Positions 1 to 10,152 are shown, counted from the first letter of the stretch. The stretch is DNA of 15,211 bases from Candidatus Sericytochromatia bacterium (GCA_014377495.1 JACMPN010000314.1:1-15211), one strand, 5' to 3'. Program-made: numbers and translations. Notes: generated by a model not told the origin, from the letters alone.

Positions 1-714
1 GAAGTCGATGTTGGCCTCGCCCTTGGCCGGGATGGCCAGATCGAAGGCCACGCAGGTCTCCGAGATCCAGCGGCTGGGCGGGGTCAGAAAGTGGATTTCC
101 GTCTGCCGGAAGATGCGGTCGTCACCGTGGTACGTGAGGAGCAGGGTGTCGTCCTCGTGTTTGGGGAACAGGTGGCGGCCCCGCTCCTCCTCGACGACGC
201 CCCGCACCTCGAAGATGTCCGCGAAGTCCGCCCCGAAGTCGTAGGTCATCGTGAGGTTCACGGGGAACATGTTGAAGTTGAACAGCCGGAGCTTTTCGTG
301 GATGCGGTCCGAAGCCAGCCGTTGGGAATGCAGGTAGATCGTTTCCTGCGGAATTGTCGGGTCACCGTCGAGGTGCGGGTTGCAGAGCTCGATCATGGAC
401 AGGTAGTTTTTCTCGGCCGACAGGGACAACAGGACCGGTTTGGCCCCGTTGAGGGTGATCTGCAGCCGGCTGAGAAACCGCGTGTCCCGGTAGTACAGCC
501 CGAGCCCGCAGTTGCAGCCATCCGGGATCTGACCGTCCGTCGTCGTGATCAGGAACAGTTCCCCGTCCTTGATCACGTGGCGGGCATGGTTGCAGCCGGT
601 CCGCAGGCGCATCGGCTGATATTCGGTGGCCGTTTCGGCCACCGGGACATATTCGTAGCGTTCACTGCCGATCTCGACGTGGGTCGGGGCCGGCACGTTC
701 TTCAGGTCCGCCAT
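1..714 (-). CDS. Glycogen debranching protein, N-terminal domain (amylo-alpha-1,6-glucosidase family), partial
   Basis: Only the first 238 residues are in the window; the gene runs off the left edge. The visible part matches the N-terminal substrate-recognition domain of bacterial amylo-alpha-1,6-glucosidase/debranching proteins. It has the family pattern GLYYRDTRFLSR at residues 72-83, preceded by a DG..PDG turn, and DFADIFEVRG at 163-172. The family removes alpha-1,6 branches from glycogen-like glucans using a C-terminal (alpha/alpha)6-barrel, which would lie outside the window, so catalytic residues cannot be checked. The ATG at 714 lacks a strong Shine-Dalgarno; a TTG four codons upstream is possible. 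The gene follows the GT4 glycosyltransferase by 51 bp on the same strand, an arrangement I recognise from other genomes, so co-transcription is likely. Family assignment is firm; exact substrate is inferred. Confidence 0.85.
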   Translation of the reverse strand, partial: MADLKNVPAPTHVEIGSERYEYVPVAETATEYQPMRLRTGCNHARHVIKDGELFLITTTDGQIPDGCNCGLGLYYRDTRFLSRLQITLNGAKPVLLSLSAEKNYLSMIELCNPHLDGDPTIPQETIYLHSQRLASDRIHEKLRLFNFNMFPVNLTMTYDFGADFADIFEVRGVVEEERGRHLFPKHEDDTLLLTYHGDDRIFRQTEIHFLTPPSRWISETCVAFDLAIPAKGEANIDF

Positions 715-738
715 AGGCTCATGCAATCCCGCATTCAG

Positions 739-773
739 GCGCTTGCGCGCATCATAATCAAGCGCTTACGCGC
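739..773. repeat. Tandem 12-bp direct repeat, candidate operator
   Basis: GCGCTTGCGCGC at 739-750 is repeated as GCGCTTACGCGC at 762-773, with one mismatch and a 23-bp period (about two helical turns). The second copy contains the palindrome AAGCGCTT (760-767), which resembles the centre of many LacI/CcpA-family operators, and it overlaps the glycosyltransferase stop codon. The position just upstream of the debranching gene fits a regulator site, but no regulator is identified and this is inference. Confidence 0.3.
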
Positions 774-1800
774 TCAAGGCGACAGACGCCACATCGGCGA
801 ATATCCGTTCGTATTGTCTGACCATGCGCCTCACGGAAAACCGCTCCTCCACATGGGCCCGACAGGCGACTGCTTCCAGCCGGTCCGCCCGCGGAATCGC
901 GGCCGCCATCTCGGCGACGCCGTTGACGAGGATGCCCGTGACGCCGTCCAGGACGATTTCGGGCACCGAGCCGCGGGGGTAGGCGATGACGGGGGTGCCG
1001 CAGGCCATGGCCTCGACCAGGACGATCCCGAAGGGTTCGTCCCAGCAGATCGGAAAGAGCAGCGCCCGGGCCTTGCGGAGCAGGGCCGCTTTGACGGCGT
1101 CGCCCACCTCACCGATGAAATGCACGTGCGGATGGGTCAGCCGCGGGGCGATCTCGGCATCGAAATAGGCCTGATCGACGGGGTCGACCTTGGCGGCGAT
1201 GACGAGCGGCACGCCGGCCTGACAAGCAGCATCGATGGCCAGGTGGGTGCCCTTTTCGGGGGCGATGCGGCCCAGATGGACGACATAATCGTCCTTGTCC
1301 CGGCCCCAGGGGTAGCTGTCCATCGGCAGGCCGTGGTGGATCGTGGCGGCGAAGTTGGCGTCCGGGGCCGGCCGCCGCTGCGAGTCGCTGATGGCGACCC
1401 AGGTCAGGTCGGGCAAGCCGAGCAGCAGGGGAACATGATGGGGGAAAATCCCGCCATGCATGGTATGCAGCGTCGGCACCCGCCAGGAGCGGGTCAGGGC
1501 GGCTGCTTCGACCCCGAGGTGACAGTGCACGACGTCGAAGGCGTTCAAATCGATTTCAGCCCGCAGCAGGTGGGCCATCTCCCAGGCGATGTGGGTGTTG
1601 GCCGCCGCCCGGCCGCGCAGGGGCTCGGCCGGCCAGCCTTTCAGTTGGGCGGCGGTCTGGGAGTCGGCCGAGGCATACAGGGTGACCTGATGCCCACGGG
1701 CCACCAGGCCTTCGGTCAACCAGCTGACGATCCGCTCGGTCCCGCCGTATCCGTCCGGCGGGACGCGCTCGCCGATAGGCGAGATCATGGCGATCCGCAT
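766..1800 (-). CDS. Glycosyltransferase family 4 protein
   Basis: This 344-residue protein is a GT-B fold, retaining GT4 glycosyltransferase. The N-terminal half starts with a typical Rossmann strand and glycine loop (MRIAMISP then GYGGTER at 18-23) and contains the HCHLG and HTMHGG segments near 92 and 112. The C-terminal half has the donor-site segment GRIAPEKG at 177-184 and the EX7E motif EPFGIVLVE with Glu255 and Glu263, followed by GTPVIAYP. The reading frame is open 56 codons further upstream, but the ATG at 1800 is preceded by a strong AGGAGG Shine-Dalgarno (1805-1810), and the protein N-terminus fits the family there. It lies upstream of the debranching gene. A role in alpha-glucan or trehalose-like metabolism is inferred from that neighbour; donor and acceptor cannot be read from sequence. 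Confidence 0.88.
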   Translation of the reverse strand: MRIAMISPIGERVPPDGYGGTERIVSWLTEGLVARGHQVTLYASADSQTAAQLKGWPAEPLRGRAAANTHIAWEMAHLLRAEIDLNAFDVVHCHLGVEAAALTRSWRVPTLHTMHGGIFPHHVPLLLGLPDLTWVAISDSQRRPAPDANFAATIHHGLPMDSYPWGRDKDDYVVHLGRIAPEKGTHLAIDAACQAGVPLVIAAKVDPVDQAYFDAEIAPRLTHPHVHFIGEVGDAVKAALLRKARALLFPICWDEPFGIVLVEAMACGTPVIAYPRGSVPEIVLDGVTGILVNGVAEMAAAIPRADRLEAVACRAHVEERFSVRRMVRQYERIFADVASVALSA

Positions 1801-1994
1801 CCGACCTCCTGGGTCACACTTGTTACGCTTTGCGGGTGTTTGAGGGTCGGCGACGCCGTTCAGGCGACATCGATCCCTCTGCCCAGGTTTTATAGCAGCG
1901 GGCGAGCCTGGGTGGATGCTCAGCCCTCCGACATCGGCCGACGGTTCGCTCGTTCGGATGTGGCACACTGACGCTCAGGTGGAGGACTAGACAA
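1801..1994. promoter_or_regulatory. Divergent intergenic promoter region
   Basis: This 194-bp gap separates the divergently transcribed glycosyltransferase and secreted-protein genes, so it must carry promoters for both. I see an inverted repeat CCCAGG (1882-1887) / CCTGGG (1907-1912) enclosing the AT-rich stretch TTTTATAG. On the minus strand that stretch gives a TATAAA hexamer (1889-1894), a possible -10 for the glycosyltransferase, but without a convincing -35. Strong ribosome binding sites sit at both ends: AGGAGG on the minus strand at 1805-1810 and GGAGGA on the plus strand at 1981-1986. Confidence 0.4.
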
Positions 1995-2708
1995 ATGAAT
2001 GCATTGCTCATCGCTTTGGCTGGCTTGATCGGCTTTGCCGTTGCCGGCAATCCCCCGGATGCTGCCAAGTTGGAGCCCCTGCCGATCGACAGTATGGGTC
2101 TGCCCAAAGACGCCACGGTGCAAAAGCCCGGCATTGCCCGGGTAACCGGTCACTATCCGACCCCGGCCTGGCGGTTTGACCACTGGAAGACCGAGGTGGA
2201 CGGCTCGACGATCAAACTCACCCCGTACGGGCTGAACCAGCAGCGGCCGGATCAGATGGTGGCCCAGGTGCTGATGCCGTTCAATCTGCCCAAGGTGTTG
2301 GCCGGACTCCGGCCGGGCAAATACACCGTCGTCGTCAACGGCAGCAACAAAAAGCTGTCGTCCCAGCTGACGGTCAAAGAGGCCGAGATGGAGCGGGGCT
2401 TCCCCTATCTCGATGCCGCCAAAGTGGCGGAGTTTGTCACCACCACCGATCAAGCCCAGGTGACCGTCTCGGGCAACCTGCCCGATGCCGGCTGGCATCC
2501 CCTGGCGGCCGAAGTCAAAGTCGGCGAAGGCATCATCTGGGTGTACCCCTGGGCTGAACGCAAGCGCTCCGCCTTTGCGGCCGAGATGCTGAAGGCGGCG
2601 GAATGGAAAGTCCGCCTGCCGGCGCTGCCGGCCGGTGACTACCGGGTGATCGTCGAGGGCCGTGACCGTGAACAGGGCCTGACCCTGAAGGTCTCCGCCG
2701 CCGACTGA
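1995..2708 (+). CDS. Secreted protein of unknown function with an internal duplication
   Basis: I do not recognise a named family. The 237-residue product begins with a short Sec-type signal peptide; a likely cleavage is AVA/G after residue 17. The mature part appears to be two related beta-rich repeats, about residues 41-127 and 154-233. Both show a G-x-hydrophobic-P-x-A/G-W start, a central I-x-L/V-x-P segment, then an L-x-x-L-x-x-G-x-Y-x-V-x-V hairpin (GLRPGKYTVVV near 104 and ALPAGDYRVIV near 210) and a final LTV/LKV strand, as in Ig-like or other beta-sandwich domains. No cysteines or catalytic motif stand out. The start is set by GGAGGA eight bases before the ATG. It lies 43 bp upstream of glpK on the same strand and may be co-transcribed with it, but a functional link is not evident. 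Confidence 0.8.
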   Translation: MNALLIALAGLIGFAVAGNPPDAAKLEPLPIDSMGLPKDATVQKPGIARVTGHYPTPAWRFDHWKTEVDGSTIKLTPYGLNQQRPDQMVAQVLMPFNLPKVLAGLRPGKYTVVVNGSNKKLSSQLTVKEAEMERGFPYLDAAKVAEFVTTTDQAQVTVSGNLPDAGWHPLAAEVKVGEGIIWVYPWAERKRSAFAAEMLKAAEWKVRLPALPAGDYRVIVEGRDREQGLTLKVSAAD

Positions 2709-2751
2709 TCCCTGAGCGTGCCCATCCGTCTGGACCCGAGGAGACAAGCCG

Positions 2752-4239
2752 ATGTCGCAGTATCTGTTGGCGCTCGATCAGGGCACGACCTCGTCCCGGG
2801 CGATCGTGTTCGACCGGATGGGGACGCCGGTGGCGGTCGCTCAGGAGGCGTTCCGGCAGATTTACCCCCGGCCGGGCTGGGTCGAGCACGATGCCGACGA
2901 GATCTGGCAGACGCAGCGGCGGATGGCCGTCGAGGCGGTGCAGTCCGCCGGGCTGAAGCCGGAACAGATCGCCGCCATCGGGATCACGAACCAGCGGGAG
3001 ACCGTCGTCCTTTGGGACGCCGAGACGGGCAAGGCGGTCCATCCGGCGATCGTCTGGCAGTGCCGGCGCACGGCCGACATGTGCCGCCAACTGGAAGAAG
3101 CGGGCCACAAGTCGATGATCCGGCAACGGACCGGGCTGATTTTGGATGCTTATTTTTCCGGAACGAAGATCCGCTGGATGCTCGATCAAAACCCGGACTG
3201 GCGGCGCCGGGCTGAACGGGGCGAACTGAAGGCCGGGACCATTGGTTCCTGGCTGATCTACAACCTGACTGGCGGCAAGGTGCATGTCACCGACGTGTCG
3301 AACGCCAGCCGGACGCTGTTGTGCAACATCGAGACCCTCGACTGGGATCCCGTCCTGCTGGACACGTTGGGGGTGCCCCTGGCGATGCTGCCGACGATCG
3401 TCCCCTCCAGCGGCGTCGTGGGCATGACGGCCCCGGACCTGTTCGGCGGCCGGCCGATCCCGATTACCGGCATCGCCGGTGATCAGCAGGCGGCCCTCTT
3501 CGGTCAGGGCTGCTTCCAGCCTGGCCAGGCGAAGAACACGTACGGCACCGGTTGTTTTTTGTTGGCGAATATCGGCGACAAGCCGGTCCTGACGGACGGC
3601 GGCCTGCTGACGACCGTCGCCTGGCAGATCGGGAAGACAGTCACCTACGCCCTGGAAGGCAGCGTCTTCATCGGCGGTGCTGTCATCCAATGGCTGCGTG
3701 ATGAGATGGGGCTCATTCAGCAGGCGTCGGACAGTGAACTGGTGGCGGCAGGTGTGGCCGACACGGGCGGCGTCTACGTCGTGCCGGCGTTTGTCGGCCT
3801 GGGCGCGCCCTATTGGGACATGGAAGCCCGGGGGATGATCACCGGTCTGACCCGGGGCAGCAACCGGAAGCATCTGGTGCGGGCCGCCCTGGAGTCGATT
3901 GCCTATCAGAGCCGGGACGTCCTGGATGCGATGACCCAGGGGCTGGGCAAGGATCTCGCCGTGCTGCGGGTGGACGGCGGGGCCAGTCAGAACAACCTGC
4001 TGATGCAGTTCCAGGCCGATATTCTGGGTCTGCCCGTCGAGCGGCCCAAGACCCACGAGACGACTGCCTTGGGAGCCGCCTATCTGGCCGGTCTGGGGGT
4101 CGGCATGTGGCAGAGCCCGGCGGACATCGCCGGCCAGTGGCAGCTGGATCGGCGCTACGAGCCGGCGATGGGGCGTGAGCGGGCAGAAGCGCTGTATACG
4201 GGTTGGCAGGCGGCCGTCGAGCGCTGCAAGACGCCCTGA
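2752..4239 (+). CDS. glpK: Glycerol kinase
   Basis: The 495-residue product is a full-length FGGY-family glycerol kinase, phosphorylating glycerol to sn-glycerol 3-phosphate with ATP in the cytoplasm. The N-terminal ATPase-fold segment LALDQGTTSSRAIVFD (residues 6-21), PGWVEHDADEIW, GITNQRETVVLWD, IGSWLIYNLTGG and the GIAGDQQAALFGQGCF segment are characteristic. The C-terminal domain contains the family segment DGGASQNNLLMQFQAD, followed by the conserved ALGAAYLAGL. Length equals the family norm (about 500). The ATG is preceded by GAGGAG (2738-2743) with ideal spacing. It converges with glgB, leaving 21 bp between stops with no clear hairpin terminator. No glpF or glpD is present in the window, so glycerol uptake and oxidation genes must be elsewhere. 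Confidence 0.97.
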   Translation: MSQYLLALDQGTTSSRAIVFDRMGTPVAVAQEAFRQIYPRPGWVEHDADEIWQTQRRMAVEAVQSAGLKPEQIAAIGITNQRETVVLWDAETGKAVHPAIVWQCRRTADMCRQLEEAGHKSMIRQRTGLILDAYFSGTKIRWMLDQNPDWRRRAERGELKAGTIGSWLIYNLTGGKVHVTDVSNASRTLLCNIETLDWDPVLLDTLGVPLAMLPTIVPSSGVVGMTAPDLFGGRPIPITGIAGDQQAALFGQGCFQPGQAKNTYGTGCFLLANIGDKPVLTDGGLLTTVAWQIGKTVTYALEGSVFIGGAVIQWLRDEMGLIQQASDSELVAAGVADTGGVYVVPAFVGLGAPYWDMEARGMITGLTRGSNRKHLVRAALESIAYQSRDVLDAMTQGLGKDLAVLRVDGGASQNNLLMQFQADILGLPVERPKTHETTALGAAYLAGLGVGMWQSPADIAGQWQLDRRYEPAMGRERAEALYTGWQAAVERCKTP

Positions 4240-4260
4240 CGGCGGTCCAGACGAAAGCAC

Positions 4261-6663
<2,403 letters not shown>

Positions 6664-6739
6664 GGCGGATCTCCCGGCAGCGCAATGCAGCGGGGCGTCA
6701 AGGCGGACCATTCGGTCAATAGAACGGCACGGTCACCCC

Positions 6740-6759
6740 GCTGGGTATGCTACCCCAGC
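6740..6759. promoter_or_regulatory. Palindrome upstream of glgB
   Basis: GCTGGGTA and TACCCCAGC face each other around a three-base centre (TGC), with one extra C in the right arm. The site lies about 77 bp upstream of the chosen glgB start, in the 158-bp gap between glgB and the oxidoreductase gene. It has no T-run on either strand, so it suits an operator better than a terminator. No partner regulator is identified. I could not find a convincing -35/-10 pair for glgB in this gap. Confidence 0.35.
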
Positions 6760-6821
6760 CACGGGTCGATGCACGGGGCGTGGCTTGCCATTTCTTAACC
6801 TGTGCGCCCGGGCGCCGGGAC

Positions 6822-7865
6822 TCACGGCTGGTCTGACGATGGCCCTGCATCGGTGGCGGATGGCCGGCTGTGGCCCATGACCCGCTCGGCCATGGACAGG
6901 CCGCTCAGGTAGGCCCCTTCGATGCGGGGGCCGACACCCCAATCCCCACAGGCGCCCAATCCCAGGAGCGGATCATACAGGCAGGGCTCCGCCGTCACCC
7001 CGAGCGGAATTGCGTAGCGCCACCGATGCGCCAACACCCGGTCCGGCGGCGGCAGGGGCTCATCGGAAAGAGTCTGCAGGGCATCGATCAAGTCTGCCGC
7101 CACGGACTCCCGGGAGTCCTCTAAGTGCGCCGTAGACCAGTCGGCGGAACCGTGCAACACCCAGCGTTCGCCCGGTGGTCGGCCTGGTTTGCTGCTGTTC
7201 CGGGCCAGCCAGCCGAGCGGGTGCCCCTCCACGGTCGCTGCGTCAAAGGGCAAAGGGAGCGGCTCATCCCATAGAGCCATCACCGCCCAGCCCGGGGCGT
7301 ACGTGACGCTGGCCGCTTGGTCCGCCAGGGCAGGCGCAGCCGCCAAGAGGTGCCCGGCCTGGACCGTGGGCGTGTTGACGATGACAAAGTCGAAGGCGCC
7401 CAAGTCGGTCCCGTTGCTGTCATAGAGCAGCCAGACGCCCTGTTCACGGATCACGTCGCTGACGAGGATGCCCTGATGGATGGTCAGGTCCTTGGCGAGA
7501 TGACAGGCGATGGCATTCATGTTAGGCACCCCGACCAACCGGGTCTTCGGCTGGTCCGGCACCATCAGTCCGTCCGCGATCCGGACGAAGCGCCCTTCCC
7601 ATGGCGCCACGAGGCCCGAAACCTGCCACTGCGCCACCAGCGCCACGAAGCGGGGATCGCGGGCGGAGAAGAACTGGGCGCCGTGGTCAAAGCTGCCCAT
7701 GTCCTCCGTGCGGCGGGTGGACAACCGTCCTCCGGGGCCCCGGCCTTTGTCAAAGACCTGCACGGACATCCGCTGGTCATGCAGGTGGCGGGCGGCCGTA
7801 AGACCGGCGACACCGGCACCAATGATGGCGATGCGGGGCCAAACCCGGAAACCCGTAGCCGCCAT
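6822..7865 (-). CDS. Renalase-like NAD(P)/FAD-dependent oxidoreductase
   Basis: The 347-residue protein has an N-terminal FAD-binding Rossmann motif IAIIGAGVAGLTAARHL (GxGxxG at 16-21) with an acidic residue, Asp39, ending strand two. It is followed by the renalase-type signature DKGRGPGGRLSTRR (39-52) and FDHGAQFFSARDPRF. Near the C-terminus LGACGDWGVGPRIEGAYLSG is the second FAD-contact segment of this family. Bacterial renalases oxidise misreduced NAD(P)H isomers; related uncharacterised members sit near photolyase or cryptochrome genes and LitR/CarH-type regulators. The ATG at 7865 follows AAGGA with nine-base spacing. It is transcribed divergently from the MerR/cobalamin-domain gene across a 214-bp gap, suggesting control by that regulator (inference). 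Family assignment is solid; substrate is not known. Confidence 0.88.
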   Translation of the reverse strand: MAATGFRVWPRIAIIGAGVAGLTAARHLHDQRMSVQVFDKGRGPGGRLSTRRTEDMGSFDHGAQFFSARDPRFVALVAQWQVSGLVAPWEGRFVRIADGLMVPDQPKTRLVGVPNMNAIACHLAKDLTIHQGILVSDVIREQGVWLLYDSNGTDLGAFDFVIVNTPTVQAGHLLAAAPALADQAASVTYAPGWAVMALWDEPLPLPFDAATVEGHPLGWLARNSSKPGRPPGERWVLHGSADWSTAHLEDSRESVAADLIDALQTLSDEPLPPPDRVLAHRWRYAIPLGVTAEPCLYDPLLGLGACGDWGVGPRIEGAYLSGLSMAERVMGHSRPSATDAGPSSDQP

Positions 7866-7929
7866 CCGTCACGTTCCTTGCTGCCACTCCGGGGTGGCTT
7901 TGATGCGAACGGCCAAGCCGGCCAAAACG

Positions 7930-7958
7930 TTCAATCCGTTCAGCTATGCTAGGATAAA
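7930..7958 (+). promoter_or_regulatory. Possible promoter of the MerR/B12-domain regulator
   Basis: TTCAAT (7930-7935) and GATAAA (7953-7958) are separated by 17 bp and could be weak -35 and -10 elements. They lie within a direct repeat of CGTTCA with a nine-base period and next to TATGCTA (7945-7951). Transcription from here would give a leader of about 115 nt before the GTG start. The gap 7866-8079 is shared with the divergent oxidoreductase gene, so any operator here could control both. The match to consensus is modest. Confidence 0.3.
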
Positions 7959-8079
7959 GGCGTTGCTCCGGTCAAGCTTGGGGCGTTGTTTGGCTCGGCC
8001 ACACGCCCTCAGCGGTGGCGCCGTTGCCTTGCCGGTGACCTGTCAAACTGGGGAAATGGTTGGGGAGGGTCAGCATACC

Positions 8080-8970
8080 GTGAAGTCGTCACTCACGCCG
8101 AAAGAGCTGGCACAGGCCATTGGGGTCAGTGAGTCGTCACTGAAGCGGTGGGCTGATGACGGCTTGCTGCTGGCGGCCCGGACCCCCGGCGGCCACCGGC
8201 GGATCGCCATGGCCGAAGCTGTCCGGTTCATCCGGGCGAGCCGGGCGACGATCGTGCGGCCTGACCTGCTGGGTTTTGGCGATCTGCCAGGCCCGCTCAC
8301 CGGTGTCCAGACGTCGGAAGATCCCGGGCAGATCCTCTTTGAGGCGCTCTATCAGGACGATCATCTCAAGGCACGGACGCTACTGTTGTCGGCGTTTATG
8401 AGCGGCATGCCTGTCTCGACCCTGTGTGACGGACCAATGCGGTTTGCCTTCACCCGCATCGGGGAGCTCTGGCATCACGAGGCGAACGGGATCATGATTG
8501 AGCATCGGGCGACGGATACCTGTTGCCAGGCGATGCACCTGATCCGTTCCCTGCTGCCGACCCCGTGTCCGCTGACGACGGCCAGCGCTCTAGGCGGTGC
8601 CCCATCCGGCGACCCCTATCTGATGCCCTCGCTGATGGTGGCGACGGTGCTTGCCGAGGTCGGCTACCGGGACCTCAATCTGGGGCCCGATACGCCCTTG
8701 GCCACCCTACAGCGGGCGATCGCCCACTACCGGCCGCAACTGGTCTGGCTGGCCGTCAGCTCGCCGATGGCGCCGGAACGGCTGATCGACAAGATCCTTC
8801 AGCTGACCACCCAGTTGGCGGAGAGTGATGGCACCCTGATCATCGGGGGACGGTCGTTGGGTGACGTCGCCATCCCGGCGATCGCCAACCTCCAGGTGGC
8901 CCGCTCGATGACGGAGCTGGCCTGCGCGGCTCAGAATCTGCGGCGCCCGGCGAAGACCGTCCCCGGCTAA
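8080..8970 (+). CDS. MerR-family regulator with CarH/LitR-type cobalamin-binding domain, axial His missing
   Basis: The 296-residue product has an N-terminal MerR winged helix: LTPKELAQAIGVSESSLKRW then RTPGGHRRI, residues 5-42. After a linker, a helical bundle carries the Wx9EH motif of adenosylcobalamin photoreceptors: Trp131, His132, Glu141, His142. A Rossmann-like B12 domain follows, including LMVATVLAEVGYRDLNLGPDTP and LIIGGRSL near 253. In CarH the bundle residues cap adenosylcobalamin, and a His in ExHxxG is the lower axial cobalt ligand; here that motif reads DPYLMP (178-183), with Tyr for His and Pro for Gly. Cobalamin binding must therefore be altered or lost. The start is the GTG at 8080 with GGAGGG ten bases upstream. 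An ATG at 8056 is in frame but has its purine run only two bases away. It is probably a light- or B12-linked repressor of flanking genes (inference). Confidence 0.88.
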   Translation: MKSSLTPKELAQAIGVSESSLKRWADDGLLLAARTPGGHRRIAMAEAVRFIRASRATIVRPDLLGFGDLPGPLTGVQTSEDPGQILFEALYQDDHLKARTLLLSAFMSGMPVSTLCDGPMRFAFTRIGELWHHEANGIMIEHRATDTCCQAMHLIRSLLPTPCPLTTASALGGAPSGDPYLMPSLMVATVLAEVGYRDLNLGPDTPLATLQRAIAHYRPQLVWLAVSSPMAPERLIDKILQLTTQLAESDGTLIIGGRSLGDVAIPAIANLQVARSMTELACAAQNLRRPAKTVPG

Positions 8971-10152
8971 CCTGCCCGCCTGTCGCTCAAATTGTCCGGC
9001 TCCGTGACAGTGTGGCTTTGATGATGTGTCGCGGGCATGACGAAACACGACCGTGGCTGCGCGCCACTGTGACCCTGTGGCTGAGCGACACTGCTGATTG
9101 CCCAACGTGGTGATGATGGCAAAGGGCATCGCTGCCCGATGCACAGGCCGATGCCACGGATTGGTAGTCTGGGAGCGGCTTTGCCGTTCGTGTGCGGGCG
9201 TTGCCGGCCGGGCACGCCACGGGTGTACCGGGTCCGAGACGGCGAGTTTGGGAGCGAGTCCGGGCAATCGGTCTGCAAGTTGTCCGATGATGTCGTGGTT
9301 GAGCAACTCGGCATGCAGCGACGCAGGGACGATGGCGAGCAATCGCCGGTGGTAGCGCATCTGGTCGTACCACGGCACGTTGAAGGTCAGATGGTGCTCG
9401 AAATGAATGCTGATGTTCAGCGGCATCAACAGCCACCGGATCGGAAAGAACGAGGTACGGGAGCGCAGGAAAGGATTCTCCTCCCGTCCGATATTGCCGC
9501 CGTGCTCAAGGGACCCTTTCACCTGATTGAGCGCCCCCAGGACCTGAAGTCCGAGCAGGGAGGCGACCACCGCTTTCCAGGAGCCGAGACCGTAGGCGAG
9601 ACAGGCGAGCGGCAGCCAACTCCCGAGAGTCGCCAGCATCAGCCGGTTGCCGGACTGGTACTTGCGGCTCGGATTCCAGACCAGCACGAATCCGGGGATC
9701 AGCAGCATTTTGAGGATGACTCGCACGAGGTTACGTCCGGACAGGAGGTGATGCACCTGGGGATCGTCCGGAGCGAGGGGCCGTCGGTGATGGACCGGGT
9801 GACCCTCCGCCCAGTGGCGCTGGTAGTCGATGCCGAAGGGAATCGAGACCGCCCAGCCGAACGGCCGGTTCCAGGCGCCGGCTGCCTGCTTGTCGCGGGA
9901 TAACACAAACATGCCGTGGGAGGCTTCATGGATGATCAGGGTAAAACCCAGACACCCTATGGCCCGGGCGGCCAATGGCAGGTAGAAGGCCGTCGGCAGG
10001 AATGCAGCCAGCCGCCAGACACCGACGATGCCGGCGAGCAACGCCGTCAGCATCGTCAGATTCAGCAGGTTGTGACGTCAAGGTGACTTGGGCTGGTGCT
10101 GCAGGGGCAATCCTGCCGCAATGGCGTCACGGATACAGGCGGGTTGTTTCAT
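8707..10152 (-). pseudogene. Fatty-acid desaturase family membrane protein, interrupted by an in-frame TGA and lacking a normal end
   Basis: The frame encodes a membrane di-iron desaturase-like protein with the three histidine boxes HEASHG, HPVHH and HFEHH (followed by LTFNVPWY), and hydrophobic helices between them. It resembles the rhizobitoxine-desaturase-like branch, normally about 300 residues. The best original start is the ATG at 10152, with TAGGA nine bases upstream; it reads 24 codons (MKQPACIRDA...) to a TGA at 10078-10080. The same frame then continues as RHNLLNLT to an internal ATG at 10053 that has no ribosome site. Recognisable desaturase sequence stops near 9260. The frame stays open to 8707 with about 180 unrecognisable residues, running 264 bp antisense into the regulator gene. 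Loss of both boundaries suggests a decaying gene; translation from 10053 remains possible. Confidence 0.65.
8981..9090. repeat. Long-range inverted repeat between convergent genes
   Basis: TGTCGCTCA (8981-8989) and TGAGCGACA (9082-9090) are perfect nine-base inverted copies, 92 bp apart. Inside them TGACAGTGTGGC and GCCACTGTGAC form a second imperfect pair. The element begins 11 bp after the regulator stop codon and lies between convergent genes. It could be a structured 3' end, a decayed small insertion element or chance. No target duplication or T-run is seen. Confidence 0.35.

Noticed and set aside
91..1971. A 626-codon open frame on the plus strand
   Set aside because: It is antisense to the debranching and glycosyltransferase genes, which carry clear family motifs and a strong ribosome site on the minus strand; its translation resembles no protein family.
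2533..4260. A 575-codon open frame on the minus strand
   Set aside because: It is antisense to glpK and the secreted-protein gene; long open antisense frames are common in GC-rich genes, and it has no recognisable domain.
8030..8060. A B12-box-like string (GCCGGTGACCTGTC) ahead of the regulator, suggesting a cobalamin riboswitch
   Set aside because: Only partial agreement with the B12 box, and the other conserved riboswitch segments are missing or in the wrong order upstream.
9139..9903. A 254-codon plus-strand frame
   Set aside because: It is antisense to the desaturase histidine-box region and has no family features.
10060..10100. Selenocysteine or other recoding at the desaturase TGA
   Set aside because: No convincing hairpin directly downstream, the position is not a known redox site in the family, and TGA is a normal stop elsewhere; a point mutation is simpler.
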